Origin: Oasisia sp. SBJ-2009
Lineage: Eukaryota > Annelida > Polychaeta > Sabellida > Siboglinidae
Assembly: GCA_964017155.1 (NCBI GenBank)
Contig: OZ024857.1
Span: forward strand, 19,684,404-19,748,403
Reading direction: 5' to 3'
Length of the DNA: 64,000 bases
The notes under the pieces were generated by a model. It saw only the letters and a list, made by a program, of their open reading frames with translations. It was not told where the DNA came from and searched no databases. The position numbers were made by a program, and so were the translations under genes. Positions 27,601 through 41,200 of the stretch are shown here, in pieces. Each line of letters starts with the position of its first letter. Position 1 is the first letter of the stretch.

Positions 27601-30600
27601 TCTGGTCACTTGAACATTATCTGTGTGAGGTGCTAAACAGTGCTGCCACCTAACAGAGCCTGGGTAATCGAGGCTAATCCAGCCATAATTCCTGCTTCAT
27701 AAACAACTGCAAATTTGTATTTCTGTTTATTTTTGTATGAAAATAAAATTTAAGGTTGAACACTTTTAATAGCATAGTATTATCTAATCAAAAAGTACAT
27801 CCTTATTTTAGTTTTATTTCATAGTTGGCCTGAGACCCAAGTCTACTCTATGTTGGGGTAAAGTTGTCCTCGTGGCAACATTAACCACCCAGGCTGATGT
27901 GAGTGGCAAGACAGTGCTGCCACCTCACTGAGTCTGGACAATCGAGACTAGCCAATACACTATAGAACTAGACAAACAAAACATAGCTTTTTCTGACTGA
28001 GTGACTCACCAGGCACACATTCTGCACACTCATCGCTCGAGTTGTAGCGGACGATATTGTCAGGCGTGTATGTGCCATCGGGGCACAGGATGGGCTCCAC
28101 GGACCCCTCGGGGCAGTAGGAGTACGGGGGGCACTCGAGGGGTATGCTGCTGTTGCCGATACAGTAGTAGCCGGCAGGACACGGCAGGCAGGAGTTGGTG
28201 GCAGTCGCGGGCTGGTAGGTGCCTGGCACACAACAGACAACCTGGATATAAACATTGCTGAACATGCTTCAGGAGAGTTCGGTTTTATGCAAGTGGTTTC
28301 TTTTTGACATAGCCAATATGTGATCTTACCTTGCAGACAAATCAATTGAGACAATGGGTATTAAAAACTCACATGTACAATGATAGCACATGTCATATGT
28401 AAAGAGGTTGGAATGTTATGCTTATGAAAAACTATAAAGTTACATGGTAAAATTACAGATTCTTGTTTTTGTAAAATATCAGTATGTAATGTATAAAATA
28501 AGAACGGTTGTGCATTGCTGGTTTTTGTTTGAATGCTTTTGAAATCTATCTATCTATCTAGTGGAACTATCGTTATCTACTAACTAGCTAACATTTCAAA
28601 AGATATTAAATATTGCTTACCCAAAGACCACAGACTCACCAGCGCTAAGCTTTATGAATAACAATCCCCCTAAGAAAGGCTATTAAACAGGTAATTACTT
28701 ACATTAAACAATTACATTGACACTAAAAAGCCTTTTTTTATAAACCATGCAAGTAATACTTCTTATATTAAACCATTCCCACATATATGAATAAGTTAAC
28801 GTTTCAAATTTGTTTTTCTTTTTTATCTGAAAGTAAATTTTACAGTTGTATTTATTATTATTAATATTAGTTTTAATACATAATGAATAGCTTTATATTT
28901 TATTGTACAGCGCTTTGAGCATATTTGAATATTGCGCTTTATAAATAATAAATATTATTATTATTAAATATTGTCCATGAATATACTGGATGGCACAGGT
29001 AATATGCATAAATAGTCAAACTATACAAAAAGAATGGTTTGTTAATCATATTTGAATGGTAACAATGCTACAACAGATATATCCTTGTAATCTTCATTAC
29101 AAATCTTGATTTTAGCCAGACATACACATAGAAAACATCAGAGTATTTATCCATTTCATTATACATTGACTCTAATTAGCTCTGTTGTCTGTACTAAATA
29201 ACTAAAGGATATCATTAAGTTTCTTTCACAAGTAATTGATGTGTCAAAACACCAACAAAAGGTAAAGGTAAGTTCATATATTGCGCAGTATCAAGTCCTC
29301 AGGACTGCTCAAAGTGCTTTACACTTTACTTCCCTGGCAGACCTGTTCACTCAGACACCATCTCAACTTCTCTGAGAAGCATCCAGCCATATGCTGCAAT
29401 TAATGCTCAAAGACTGCTCGTACACATATCCACCTCTGTCTATAGCCAGGTAATCCTTTATACAGCTGAGTGAACAGGAGCAATGTAGAGTGAAAAACCA
29501 AGTGTCTTACCGGGCAGACAAGCCTGCGGTGTCGCCGTCTTCTGGACACAGAAGAAACCAGCGGGACATTCGAAACCACTCGGCTGAGCGGAGGTGACGT
29601 TGGCGAAATCCGGGCAGTAGTAGCGGGGGTCACACTCCCCGCTGACCTCTATGGCACCCTCCAGGGCACAGTAGTAGCCCGGGGGGCAGGGGAAACAGTC
29701 TCCCTCCGCTGCCGCCCCGGTCTGGTTGCGCAGGGTGCCGCGTGGGCACGGCACGGCCGACAGGATGCCTGGTGGGGCAGAGAGGATGTCATTTAGCTGA
29801 ATTAGCTGGTATAAAACTATCATAATGTCCAGTAAAAAAGGTAAAGGTAAGTTCTTATATAGCGCAGTATCCAGTCTTCAGGACTGTTCAAAGCGCTTTT
29901 ACACTTTACTTCCCTGACAGACCTGTTCACTCACACACCATCTCGGCTTCTCTGGGAAGCATCCAGCCATATGCTGCAATTCATGCGTGAAGGCTGCTCG
30001 TACACATATCCACCACTGTCTATAGCCAGGTACTCATTTCTACAGTTAAGTGAACTGGAGCAATGTAGAGTAAACAAACTTTCCCAAGGTTTTAACGCCG
30101 CAGCCAGGATTCGAACCCGGGTTCTCGAAGTCGAGAGTCCGTAGCTCTACCCCTGAGCCATTGCGCTCTACAGTGCAGCATCAGCTCACTTTACTGTTAC
30201 CTCAGAGATACAGACACCTTGCAATTAAGGTCACAACAGGACAACTATAAAGTATTTATGTAATGATCAACAGCAAGTAAATAGTCTCTGTGATATGGGG
30301 TGAATATGCCATAGAGGCTATTCTGATACCAGTATCTAGCGAGAGACTGCTCTGTACACCATACTGGGTGATTCAAAATAAATTCAGACAAGTAAAAAAT
30401 GACAAATTATTTTATCACAGTTCTTATAAATTTGAACTAAATAAATGTTCACAAGTGATCAAAACAAATCCAAGAAGTAGAAATGAAAATGTTTGTAGAT
30501 GTGATCGCATGTTTTGTAAATTGAAATACTTCCCTGCCTAGCCATCATTGCTCATGTTTCTGTTATACCCATATTTAGCATACATACTGATGTAATGGTC

Positions 30601-33600
30601 TGAGAATTTCTTAAAGGCTTACAGGAGTCATACAATAAGCATGTCAGCTTATTCTGATGCACACTACTGCCAGACGTTTATGTTCAAGTACTGTCTAGGA
30701 CAAGGACTGTCCTTTTATATTTTAAAATAAAACAAATATTAAAGCTTTTCAAAGGTGAAGTTGTGCAGGTAAGCGTTACCTTCAGGGCAGTAGTGCCCGA
30801 CGGGGCAGGGTCCGTTGACACCATCGTTGGGCTCCGGGCTGGCGGCGTGGAGTAGACAGAGGAAGCCAGCAGCACAGTCTCCAGCCGGAGCACTCAGTCC
30901 CGTCTCGTTACAGAACTTGCCGACTGGACAGTCCACGCACTGGTCACTACTGGCCTGACCCTCTTGCTGGTTGTACGTACCTATAGTGTAACATCGCCAT
31001 CATTATATCAATTTCTTCTGAATGATTCACCATTTATTTTACCTTTATTGAGGACAAGAGATGAATGTAAACATTGTCTGTTGATTGCATAAATGCTGTA
31101 TTAAATATGTTAACAATTATCTCAGAACATATAAGTGCAAAACAGTTTGGACTCTTGATACGTCAAATAAATTATATTGTCAAATACATTATATTGAGAA
31201 CAGCGATTTCGTGATTCTACGTGTATAAGTATATATGTATATGTATCTGTACTTTATAAGTTTATGTTTTGGGGTCACAGGAAGACGGCACAATACTTTT
31301 TTGTTTTGATTGCTCATATACATGTATAATGTACTCTTGTTGTTACGAAATAAAATTTGATTGATTGATTTGATTGAAGGTTTCTTCTTCAGATTTTCTT
31401 ATTCTTGACAGCAACCTTTATTTTTTATTTCTCCGACTGGAGCCATTGTAGCCACATTACTTAAAGTTCCTCTTCTTTAGCTGTGAAATAAAATCCACTA
31501 AGACTACACTGAACAATGACTGGATGTAGATTGCACTGACCAAGAGGACAGGGTATGCCGTCATCGAAAGTTCCATTTGGACAGTAGTGCCCGGTTGGAC
31601 ACGGAGTTGTGACATTGAGACCAGTGTCACGACACGTTTGACCGGCAGGACATGTCAAACATGCACCTAAAACATCCAAGTAGGGTTATCTGACCCTAAA
31701 ACAACCAACACCAATCAAGAGTGTGACCCTAAAACAACTGACATGAATCAGCCAATAGTAACGGGGCTATGACAACAGAACAGAACAACTTATACTACAC
31801 ATGATGAACTGACTAACTGATCAATAAAGACTGCAAACTTAACTAACTAATTACTCATAATTCATACTTGACAGCAGAAAATGACAACTTTCCATTACAT
31901 TTTCCAAGATTGATGCAAATCATTGTGTCACTATCACACTATGTGATGTATTATGAAAAACCAGCACAGGTGTATCATATAAATTTATATATACATTTTT
32001 TAAGCTATATAGTTTATCTATTTAATAATATACATTTATTATATTGCTTGTGCAGCGCATCAATCTGCCATGCGGGAATTAGCGCTAGAGAAACATTTTA
32101 TTATTATATTATTAATATGCACATATTTAAACAATAAATGCTAAACATTCTCTCCACCCATGATTACATCATTTATAATGATTATATAAGTTAATCCATA
32201 AAATGTTCACAGGTTAATTTCAACAATCAAAAACACTGGCAACGTGCAGATAAAACAACAGCATTTTCAAATTTAATGACTTTCCACAATTTTCTGACAT
32301 GGACATTTTATAAAGAAATTCCGCAATTTTTCTAAGACCCAGGATAGACCATGAGAAGGACAAGAGTAACAAGTCTAAGATGTGTGTGTGACTCACCGAG
32401 TGCTGTCTGGGGGCCGTAGTACCCCTTGTGGCAGGGTTGTGCCGTGATTGCGCCTTCCACACAGAAATGGCCCAGAGGGCATATGAACCCAATGATGTCA
32501 TCAGTCGGGCGGGGAGTATTTGATCCACTGATGCAGATGTACCCCGCATCACAGGGTAATGTGTTACCTGTGACACAAACACAACAGGGTGAAACATTGT
32601 GAACACTGAAACATTGTACATGATGTATTCTAAATTGTACAATTATTACCATTATTATTACCGGTAGTTTATTTAACATGTTTCCGCAGAAAGTTATTAA
32701 AATATACCAATACATACAAAGGACATATGATAAAAAATAAAATGACAGGTAAAGTAACTGGCAGCTACATACATACAATGCCATGATGTCATACGTAAAC
32801 TCAGAACAACTTCATAAAATACACTGGAGTTGTTAAGAGGTGAACTAAAATATGTTAGCTAGAAACAGGAAATGTTTATTTGTCTCAAAATAAAAAGAAA
32901 TAAAACAAAATAATTGTTATTTGCTACTATTTGTACATTTATGTGAAGCGCCTGAGAGCAATAATATTGATTCGGGCGCTATACAAATAAATTATATTAT
33001 TATTATATTATTATTATAAGAAACAAAAGACAAAACAATACATTGCAATCAAATCGACATGATTAATAAAAGACTGATAAGTATAGTATTATATATAATA
33101 TTATATGGTAACGAAATAAAGGATTATGTTGTAAGGGACAAGAGACTCCTACTAACACTAATTATAGTAGCTGTCATAAAAGCCTCCCTATGAACTTATT
33201 TGTATCAGTAGTTCCCTCATGAAAACAGATGAAAATTCCACAGTATATGTCACTGGTGTCTTATGTTTTAAGTTATCCATGAACATTTATTTTGCACGTG
33301 CTCCTCCAAATCTGTAGTATGAATTCTTTGAGAAAACGAACACCACACCACACAGTCACAGTCACAGTCACAGTCACAGTCACAGTCACAGTCACAGTCA
33401 CAGTCACAGTCACAGTCACAGTCACAGTCACAGTCACAGTCACAGTCACAGGATTTTGCGATGCACAACGTTGGGAGAAGCGAGTCTCGTCTATAATTTT
33501 CTATTTCAGCATATATTAGTCTGAAAGATTAATTACTACATCTATGTCTATATCAACAATATCTAGCTGTACACTTTATTTTTTGACAAACAGAAGCGTT

Positions 33601-36600
33601 ATAAACTTCAGCCCAGCTGGAACAAACATGACAGCAAACATTGCTCTACGCCATGCCTGACACTGTGCTAGCAAGCAAAGCCCAAGGGGTTAGCCACATG
33701 CCAGAAGTATATGCTAAATAGTTGAGTAAAACATTGTTAATAATGGAAAACATTTCATTTAATTAATTTGCTTAATTTTCTTTTTTTACTATTGTGTTTT
33801 AGACATCTAATGGGGGTGGGTTCTAAATTCAACAAGCTTGCTTGAATATCATGACATTCTACTTCATATCACATACACTACTACACTGATCAACATTTCA
33901 CAACACGCGATGCACCGAACTATCCACAAAGCATCAAAATGGGCAGCCTTATCTTTACACAAATCTCACCAACTGTGCTGCTCAACCCACCTTCATTCTT
34001 GGTACCTGCGCAGTAGTCACATGACCCTCTTTACTTTTAGTAGTTACCAGTGAATGAAAGATCGAGTCAAGTTGACCACACTGGTAAGTCTGGTGATTAT
34101 TTGAAAGTTCAACTAAGACTAGGACTTTGGGAGTAGAATTACATGCATACATTAATTTTTATAGGAATAAAACTGTTTGTTTATACAGCAGACCTGTACC
34201 TTAAATTGTGAAGAACTGAGAACAATAAAGAACCATGGAATTTGGAATCATCACAACTTCAGCAGACGACAAACCATTGATCTCAAATACATATGCCCAA
34301 TTTGATAGAAAATTTGTAAAATTAATAACTCAACATAATACATGTCTCCATGGAATTTTCTAATCCTACGGTGAATAAAACATTCATTTCATTGTATATA
34401 TAGGCACTATATGAGTCAACGCCAGACTACATTCCAATTCATCATGTAATGCACGTTGAATATGGCAATAAAGTTTATTATTATTATTAAAACAGTTTTA
34501 CGTTAGTTCGAATAAACAGAAAAAACTTACCAATATAGGTAAGTTACTGTGGTTACTTACCATTCTGCGAGCTCTCTGGGGTGCAGTAGCGACCGGGGGG
34601 GCAAGGGTCACAATCAGTCACATTTGTATTACCCATGTCAATGGCCATGGTGCCGAATGGGCACGGCTCAGGCACATGACTGCCTAATGGGCAATAGTTG
34701 CCAATTGGGCATCGAGCATATGGCGGGTTGGGCTCAACAGTGCTGCCATTGCAGTAGAAACTGGAAAGGAAATGTCATGAAAACGTAAGGAGAATAAACT
34801 GAATTAGAATCCATTTCGAACACAAGTTACACAGTTATACTGTACCACTCACGTGGTTAGTTAATGTCTTTTAGGAATGGTTAATGTAAACTGACAATGG
34901 TGGCACTTTTGAATTTGCAAAGTGCTAAACTAAATTTGAACTATTGCATAGGAAGTGGAGTGGTTTGTCCATCATTGTGTATTGCGGAGAAAATACACTG
35001 CTATAGTGATGCCACCTAGTGAGTGAAAAATACAATAAAGCAAACCGACAGTATTGTTCAGAACAATATACATTCTACACCACTACACCTTCTATTGGTG
35101 TAAGAGGGCAGTTGAACTGGGGGTTGAACCAGTGCTAACGAGTAATGTTTCTTGGACCTTGCGTCATCAGATGATCCCTATGAGACACGTACCCAGCCAT
35201 GCATGGTCCCTGGGGCTCGGACAGACCCGAATCCTGGCAGTAGAATCCTGGTGGACACTCCTGACACTGGGCAGCACTGTTCAGTCCAGTGTTATTGTTG
35301 AAGGTGCCTGGATTACACGGGTGCTCTGTTGCCTGTTGGGTGCCCACCGGGCAAAAGTGCCCGGTCGGGCAGGTGTAGTTGCCCAGGTCGGCCACTGAGG
35401 CAAGAGAGTTGTCGCAGTAGTAGCCTGTGTGGAGAATGACGGACACATCAATGTCTTTATTTTTAATACTAGCAAAATGCCCCGGTCTTTATCTGACATT
35501 TAACAAATGTGGTGTAAATCTTAGCAGTTATGTGCAGAGCTGTGCATGTTTTCTTACAATTACATAAAATGTTCACAACCAATGTGGGATTACAAAATAA
35601 AGGCACTGCATTTCTTCTGGGGAACCACAGATAAACTTTGGTTTGGTAAGAAGCTGGCAGCCAAGATGCAAATCATTTGGGAGCAAAATGTTACCTTTTA
35701 AGGCCTTATCTAACTAGACATTTGAAATGGTGCATGTCCTGATCAAACAGTTACAGTTGATTAGTTTAACTAAATGAAGGCACCAACCAGCAGGACAGAC
35801 TTTGCAGGAGGACTTCTGCATGTCATTCTGGTAAAAGCCGTTAGCACATCGTATAGGTGTGCTGGTCCGTTCAGGACAGTAGTGACCAGTCCAGCACAGG
35901 AACTCGTATGGCGTGGGAGTCGTCTGACCATCAGGGCAGTAGTAGCCTGCAAGGGCACAATGGAAAATAACTCACAATGTAATTTTGTAAACACAATTCT
36001 TATTTACTTATATGTTTTTTATGCATCATGTTTTCAATGCTACGTATAAATTATTCATGTTAATGCAATAAACCGAAACTGCCGTCTTCAAACAAATTTT
36101 CTTAAAAATAGTTACTAAGTGTCAAAGCCGTATACTCAGTTTCATTCTGGTGACACATTGAGGTTTATAGCTTTGTATTCCACTCAGTAGCAGTCCTCCT
36201 GGCCTGTGGAACTATGACAAAACCAGCATAAACTAACATGGTCTCTTTGTTTCAGTATAAAAAAAGTTTATAGAAAAGTGATGGTCACTTTGCTTAGATG
36301 GTTGTAACAAGGAAACTCCACTGTGCTTACGTTATCTCCAGCAACACAATATCGACTTTCCAATGTCCAATGTAAATGGCCACAAACCTGATACATGTAG
36401 TGACATTTTCTTAACAATAATTTACTTCTAACTAAAATGTCACAAACACTCAGCTAAAGTAAAACACCATCTTAAAATTCCACGACAATTCTAATAAAAA
36501 TTCCATAATTCTGGAAATTTGCTTAAAAATTGCTGTGATTTTTCATGATTTGCAGAAACCACAGGAACCCAAAACTACGTCTAAAAGCAACCAACGACTG

Positions 36601-38217
36601 ACCGGCATGGCAAACTCCGCTGACCGTAGTCGCTGCCGTATCATTGCAGTAGTATCCAGGGTCACACGCTTCACACTCGCTCTGAGCGGTCAGCTTTATG
36701 GCAGCACCGTACGTCCCGTTACGACAGGGTTCGGGGAGGTCACTCCCCACTGGACAGAAGTACCCCTGGGGGCACTGAACCTGGCGGGGGGAGGATGAAC
36801 CAGTGGGGCAGTACCAGCCAGCGTCACAGTCAGCCACGGGAATGGCCAGGCCACTGCTGTTGCAGAACTGGCCGGCAGTACACGGGATGGGAGCAGGGGA
36901 ACCCACGGGGCAGAACTCCCCAGGCTGGCATTCCCCTCCGTTGGAAGTCGGCTGGAAAAGGGGTGAACAGTCGTACAGTTTTGGGAAACAAGTTATTCCA
37001 TTTTTTTCGTTCAAGAAATCACTGTTGTTTTTAGTTTAAATGAAACAATTAAACAATTCTCTAAACAGAGCCACATTTTACTCTTTGTCAGTATTTATTT
37101 GATCTTGTAAATAACATAGATGGCACTGTAAATGAAACAAAATAGTAAATGTCGATAAAAGAAAAAATGGAAAAGGGGTGAACGGTCATACATTTCTGGG
37201 AAAAAAGTTATTCCATTTGTTCTTTTTAAAAAGAAATCACTGTTGTTTTTACTTTAAATAAAACAATTAAACAATTCTCTAAACAGTTACATTTTACTCT
37301 TTATCAATAATAATTTGATCTTGTAAATAACATAGATGGCACTATAAACGAAACAAAAAAGTATTTGTTGATTAAAGATAAAGTTTGTAAAAATAAACCT
37401 ATTGACGAACGTGATACATACTCGTGCACTGTTTGATCCGTTGGTACAGTACCAGCCGGCATCACATGGCCCGGTAGGATCGGCATTGCCCAATCCCTCG
37501 CAGTACTTGCCCGCAGTACACGACAGACAGGCCCCGGTGTCATGTTGGGCAGTCAGGTTGTTGAAGGTGCCCGCAGGACAAGGATACTGGTAGGCCTGCT
37601 CAGACCCGACCGGGCAATAGTAACCTCCTGGGCAGATGTTGGGCTCGAAGTGTGACGTTGTATTGTAGCAGTAGTGCCCGACTGGGCAGGGCTTGCACGC
37701 TCCCTGGGCTTCAATGTCCTGGTACGTTCCTGCCGCACAGCCAATTGGGAGGATTGTACCGACTGGGCAATAGTGCCCGGTCGGGCAAGAATGCCCAATG
37801 ATTGGGTGCACTGTTCCCACTGGGCACTGGGACTCATTCAACATGAGTGGATTGGGTCGGTCGGCGCCTGACGTGCAGTAGTAGCCCTCGGCACACTGGC
37901 CTGTTGGCTCCTTCAAGTTTGTGTCTGGAAAAACAATAATGTTAATGACTTCTTATGCTCCAATATCCTAAAAGATCGAGTTCTGTGGCGCGACAAACCA
38001 AGTAATTAGGCAATTTTGTAATTGTGAACAATGCATGAGTCGTCGATGGATGGATGAACGTGCCAGGAGGCTAAGGAGGATAGGCAGGTTTAAAGAGATA
38101 GGTTTTCAGACGTCTGTGAAATGATACTACATTTCCCTTTAAAAACATCCTAAAAACATTAATAAAAATGTTAACATAGTTTTGACATTCCATATTACTG
38201 TATATTTATATATAGTT

Positions 38218-38258
<41 letters not shown>

Positions 38259-41200
38259 GTAATATGGAATGTCAAATGTTATATTTATTATTCATATATA
38301 ATGACTTAATTATTTATCTGTGTTAAGTATTTATTGATTTTCTTGTCTGATTATCATATTGTGCTATAGTCAGCAACAATGACTGTGTTCATACACAGTG
38401 ACACATCAGTCTGAGACTTACACAGACAGTAGTGGCCAGGGTCACACGGAGTACACTCGATGGCCGCCCGCAGACCGGTTGCGTTGCCATAGCTACCAGT
38501 AGGACACGGCTGGTGGTTGTAGCCTGTGCCATTGGGGCAGTAGTAGCCTTGGGGACACAGCCACATGACAGTGTTGATGTCATCGTTGACGACCTTGTCA
38601 GGGACGCAGTAGTACCCTGCAGTCAAAGATGGCAGTTGATACTCAAGTCAATCATCACATTAAATATATTAGAATAAGATGATATTATCGGAGAACACAT
38701 CCATTATGACAAACATTGCAAATGTAAGTTGGTGTGATTTTGGGGGAGAATTCCATTACAAACCTTTGTCCAACAATTGTGGCATTTTTTACGTTACCAG
38801 TTTTTTTATGAAATTAATTAAAACCTGAACAAACATGAGAATAGTCAGACTGGTAAGTGCTGGGATTTCCGGGAAATTCCCATTGATATGGGGCTTGGGC
38901 ATATGCATGATTCTCATGGCCAAAATCACTTCCAGAGAAGACAACAATCAGAAGGAAATACAACTGTTTCCGTTAACTTCCTTACATTGTATAAGATATC
39001 TGTCTGGAGTAGTGTAATCAATTATCACACCTGACTTATGAGGATGGGATATATATCACAAACATTACCTTCTGGGCAGACCCCACATACTGATGCGCCA
39101 TTGTAGTCAGTGTACGTGCCGTCCACACACGCTTTGGGCACTGGACTGCCTTCTGGGCAATGTCGCCCGATCGGGCAAATCACTTGCGTTAACACACTTG
39201 AACCCTCGGGGCAGTAATAACCTGAAAGTATACACACATTGATGACCTTCAACGTTACTAACATCAGGGTTGTTGTATGCATGTAATCTGCTATTTAGAT
39301 ATTTACTATGAAAACTTCATCCTATTTCTATTGATTTTCTACCCCACATTTTCTATTAGATATAATAACACATCAAGATTTGCAATAGTGTTCTCTTTAG
39401 TACATCTGTTTGGTGTTAAAGTGTCTTGACTAGAAAACTCAGATCAGGCAGGAATCGTAAGTTTGGTGTAAAAACCTGGCTCTCAACACTGGAGACTGTG
39501 TATCCACTGTAACTCATAGATCATTTTAATGTCAGTCTCGTTTCAACATGGAATGTAAAAGAGACACTGAGTAACATCCTGCTAATGCCAGCATTGATAT
39601 ACTGGCTTGACGATAACCTTCTGAAAAAGGCTAACTAGTTGAATAAGACCTCATAACACATAACATTGTAACCATAAACTAGTAATTTAACAGAGTATTA
39701 CAGAGCACAGGAAACAAAAAGAACTATCGAGACTCACCTTCCTGACACAGTCCACTGGGCTCCAACAGAGCGTGACCATTGCAGTAGCTGCCTGGGGTAC
39801 AGGGTCGACACTGAGACTCCACCCCAAGCCCTGTCTCGTTGGAGAACGTGCTGTTGGGGCACTGGACGGGGTAGTGGGTGGCCAGGCCGCAGTAGTAGCC
39901 CATCGGACACAACTCCTGGTCAACACGGCGGGACGCCTCGGGACAGTAGCTACCCACGGCACAAGGGCCAGTGACCACGGTCAAACCTGGTCAATGAAGA
40001 CACACATGTGATGATAGTGGACACCAATGTGATAATCTGTTCATAACAAGTGTCACGCATAAATTAGTGATAATGTTACAGTGAATTAAACACTTGCATA
40101 TATTACTAAGATGCTGTTATTACGAATAGTGAATGGCTGTAAAATTGGGTTTGGCTGCTATAAATTTGTCTTTTTCACCCTTTCACAAGTGGTGTAAAAT
40201 AACTTTTTTTTAAATAAAAAATCTGCCTTACTTTTGACAGTTAATCACAGGAAACATAAATATTATTCCAGAAGGCCATAGGGAGCGCTGGTCGCACGAT
40301 AGGGTGCTGGACTGTCAATTGAGGGGGCAGTGGTTCAATAACACCTGCCACCGTATCGAAACTTAGGCAATTTCGTGACCCCACATTTGCCTTTGCCTTT
40401 TGGAAGAGACACTAAAAGCCAGTGGTCCCTTCTATCTGGTGTCTATGCCAGAGGAACTAAAAGATCCCACACAGGGGGCAAATGTGTAACCTGTAGTGGA
40501 CTCACTAATTCTAGAGAAGGACAACTCTAAAAAACCAAGGACAATAATGGTCAGCAAGTTGACCGAGGTCATTTATTGGAAAAAGAACAAGAAGGCCTAT
40601 TGACTACCCACACAGAGTATCCTACTGGTATTCTTGTCCTGACGTCCTGAGTTCAGTCCTTACCTGTCTGGTTGCAATAATACCCTCCGGTACAGTTGAG
40701 GCACTGGCTCACTTCATGAAGCCCTGGGGTGGGGCTGTAGGTCCCCTCTGGGCAGGGCATGGGCTCAGCCACCCCCTCTACACAGTAGCTGCCAGCGGGG
40801 CATTCGTCAGCATTCAATCCTGGAAATGTTCAAAGCCACATAAAAATAACATATCTTTGGAAAATATTATTTAAAATAAAGTTAATTATGATAAATATTC
40901 ATGAAATAAGAAACCGTTTCTGATTTAAATACAGCCATGACAAAATGGTTCTAAAAATCAGTTTGTTTTTACATTTTCACAGAAACTAGCCATGGCAATA
41001 GTGATGCTGTAAAGAGAGATAAGAACTGACCGAGTCTCGGTGAGGTCATGTTGGCACCCTCGCGGCAGAAGTACCCCGAGGAACAGGGGCGAATGGGGGT
41101 GATCATTCCATCCACATCACAAGCCATCCCTCCGACACATGGGGAGCACTGGTCAACGGCGCTCAACCCTGCAATAACACCCCGTTGTCATGGAAACTGT

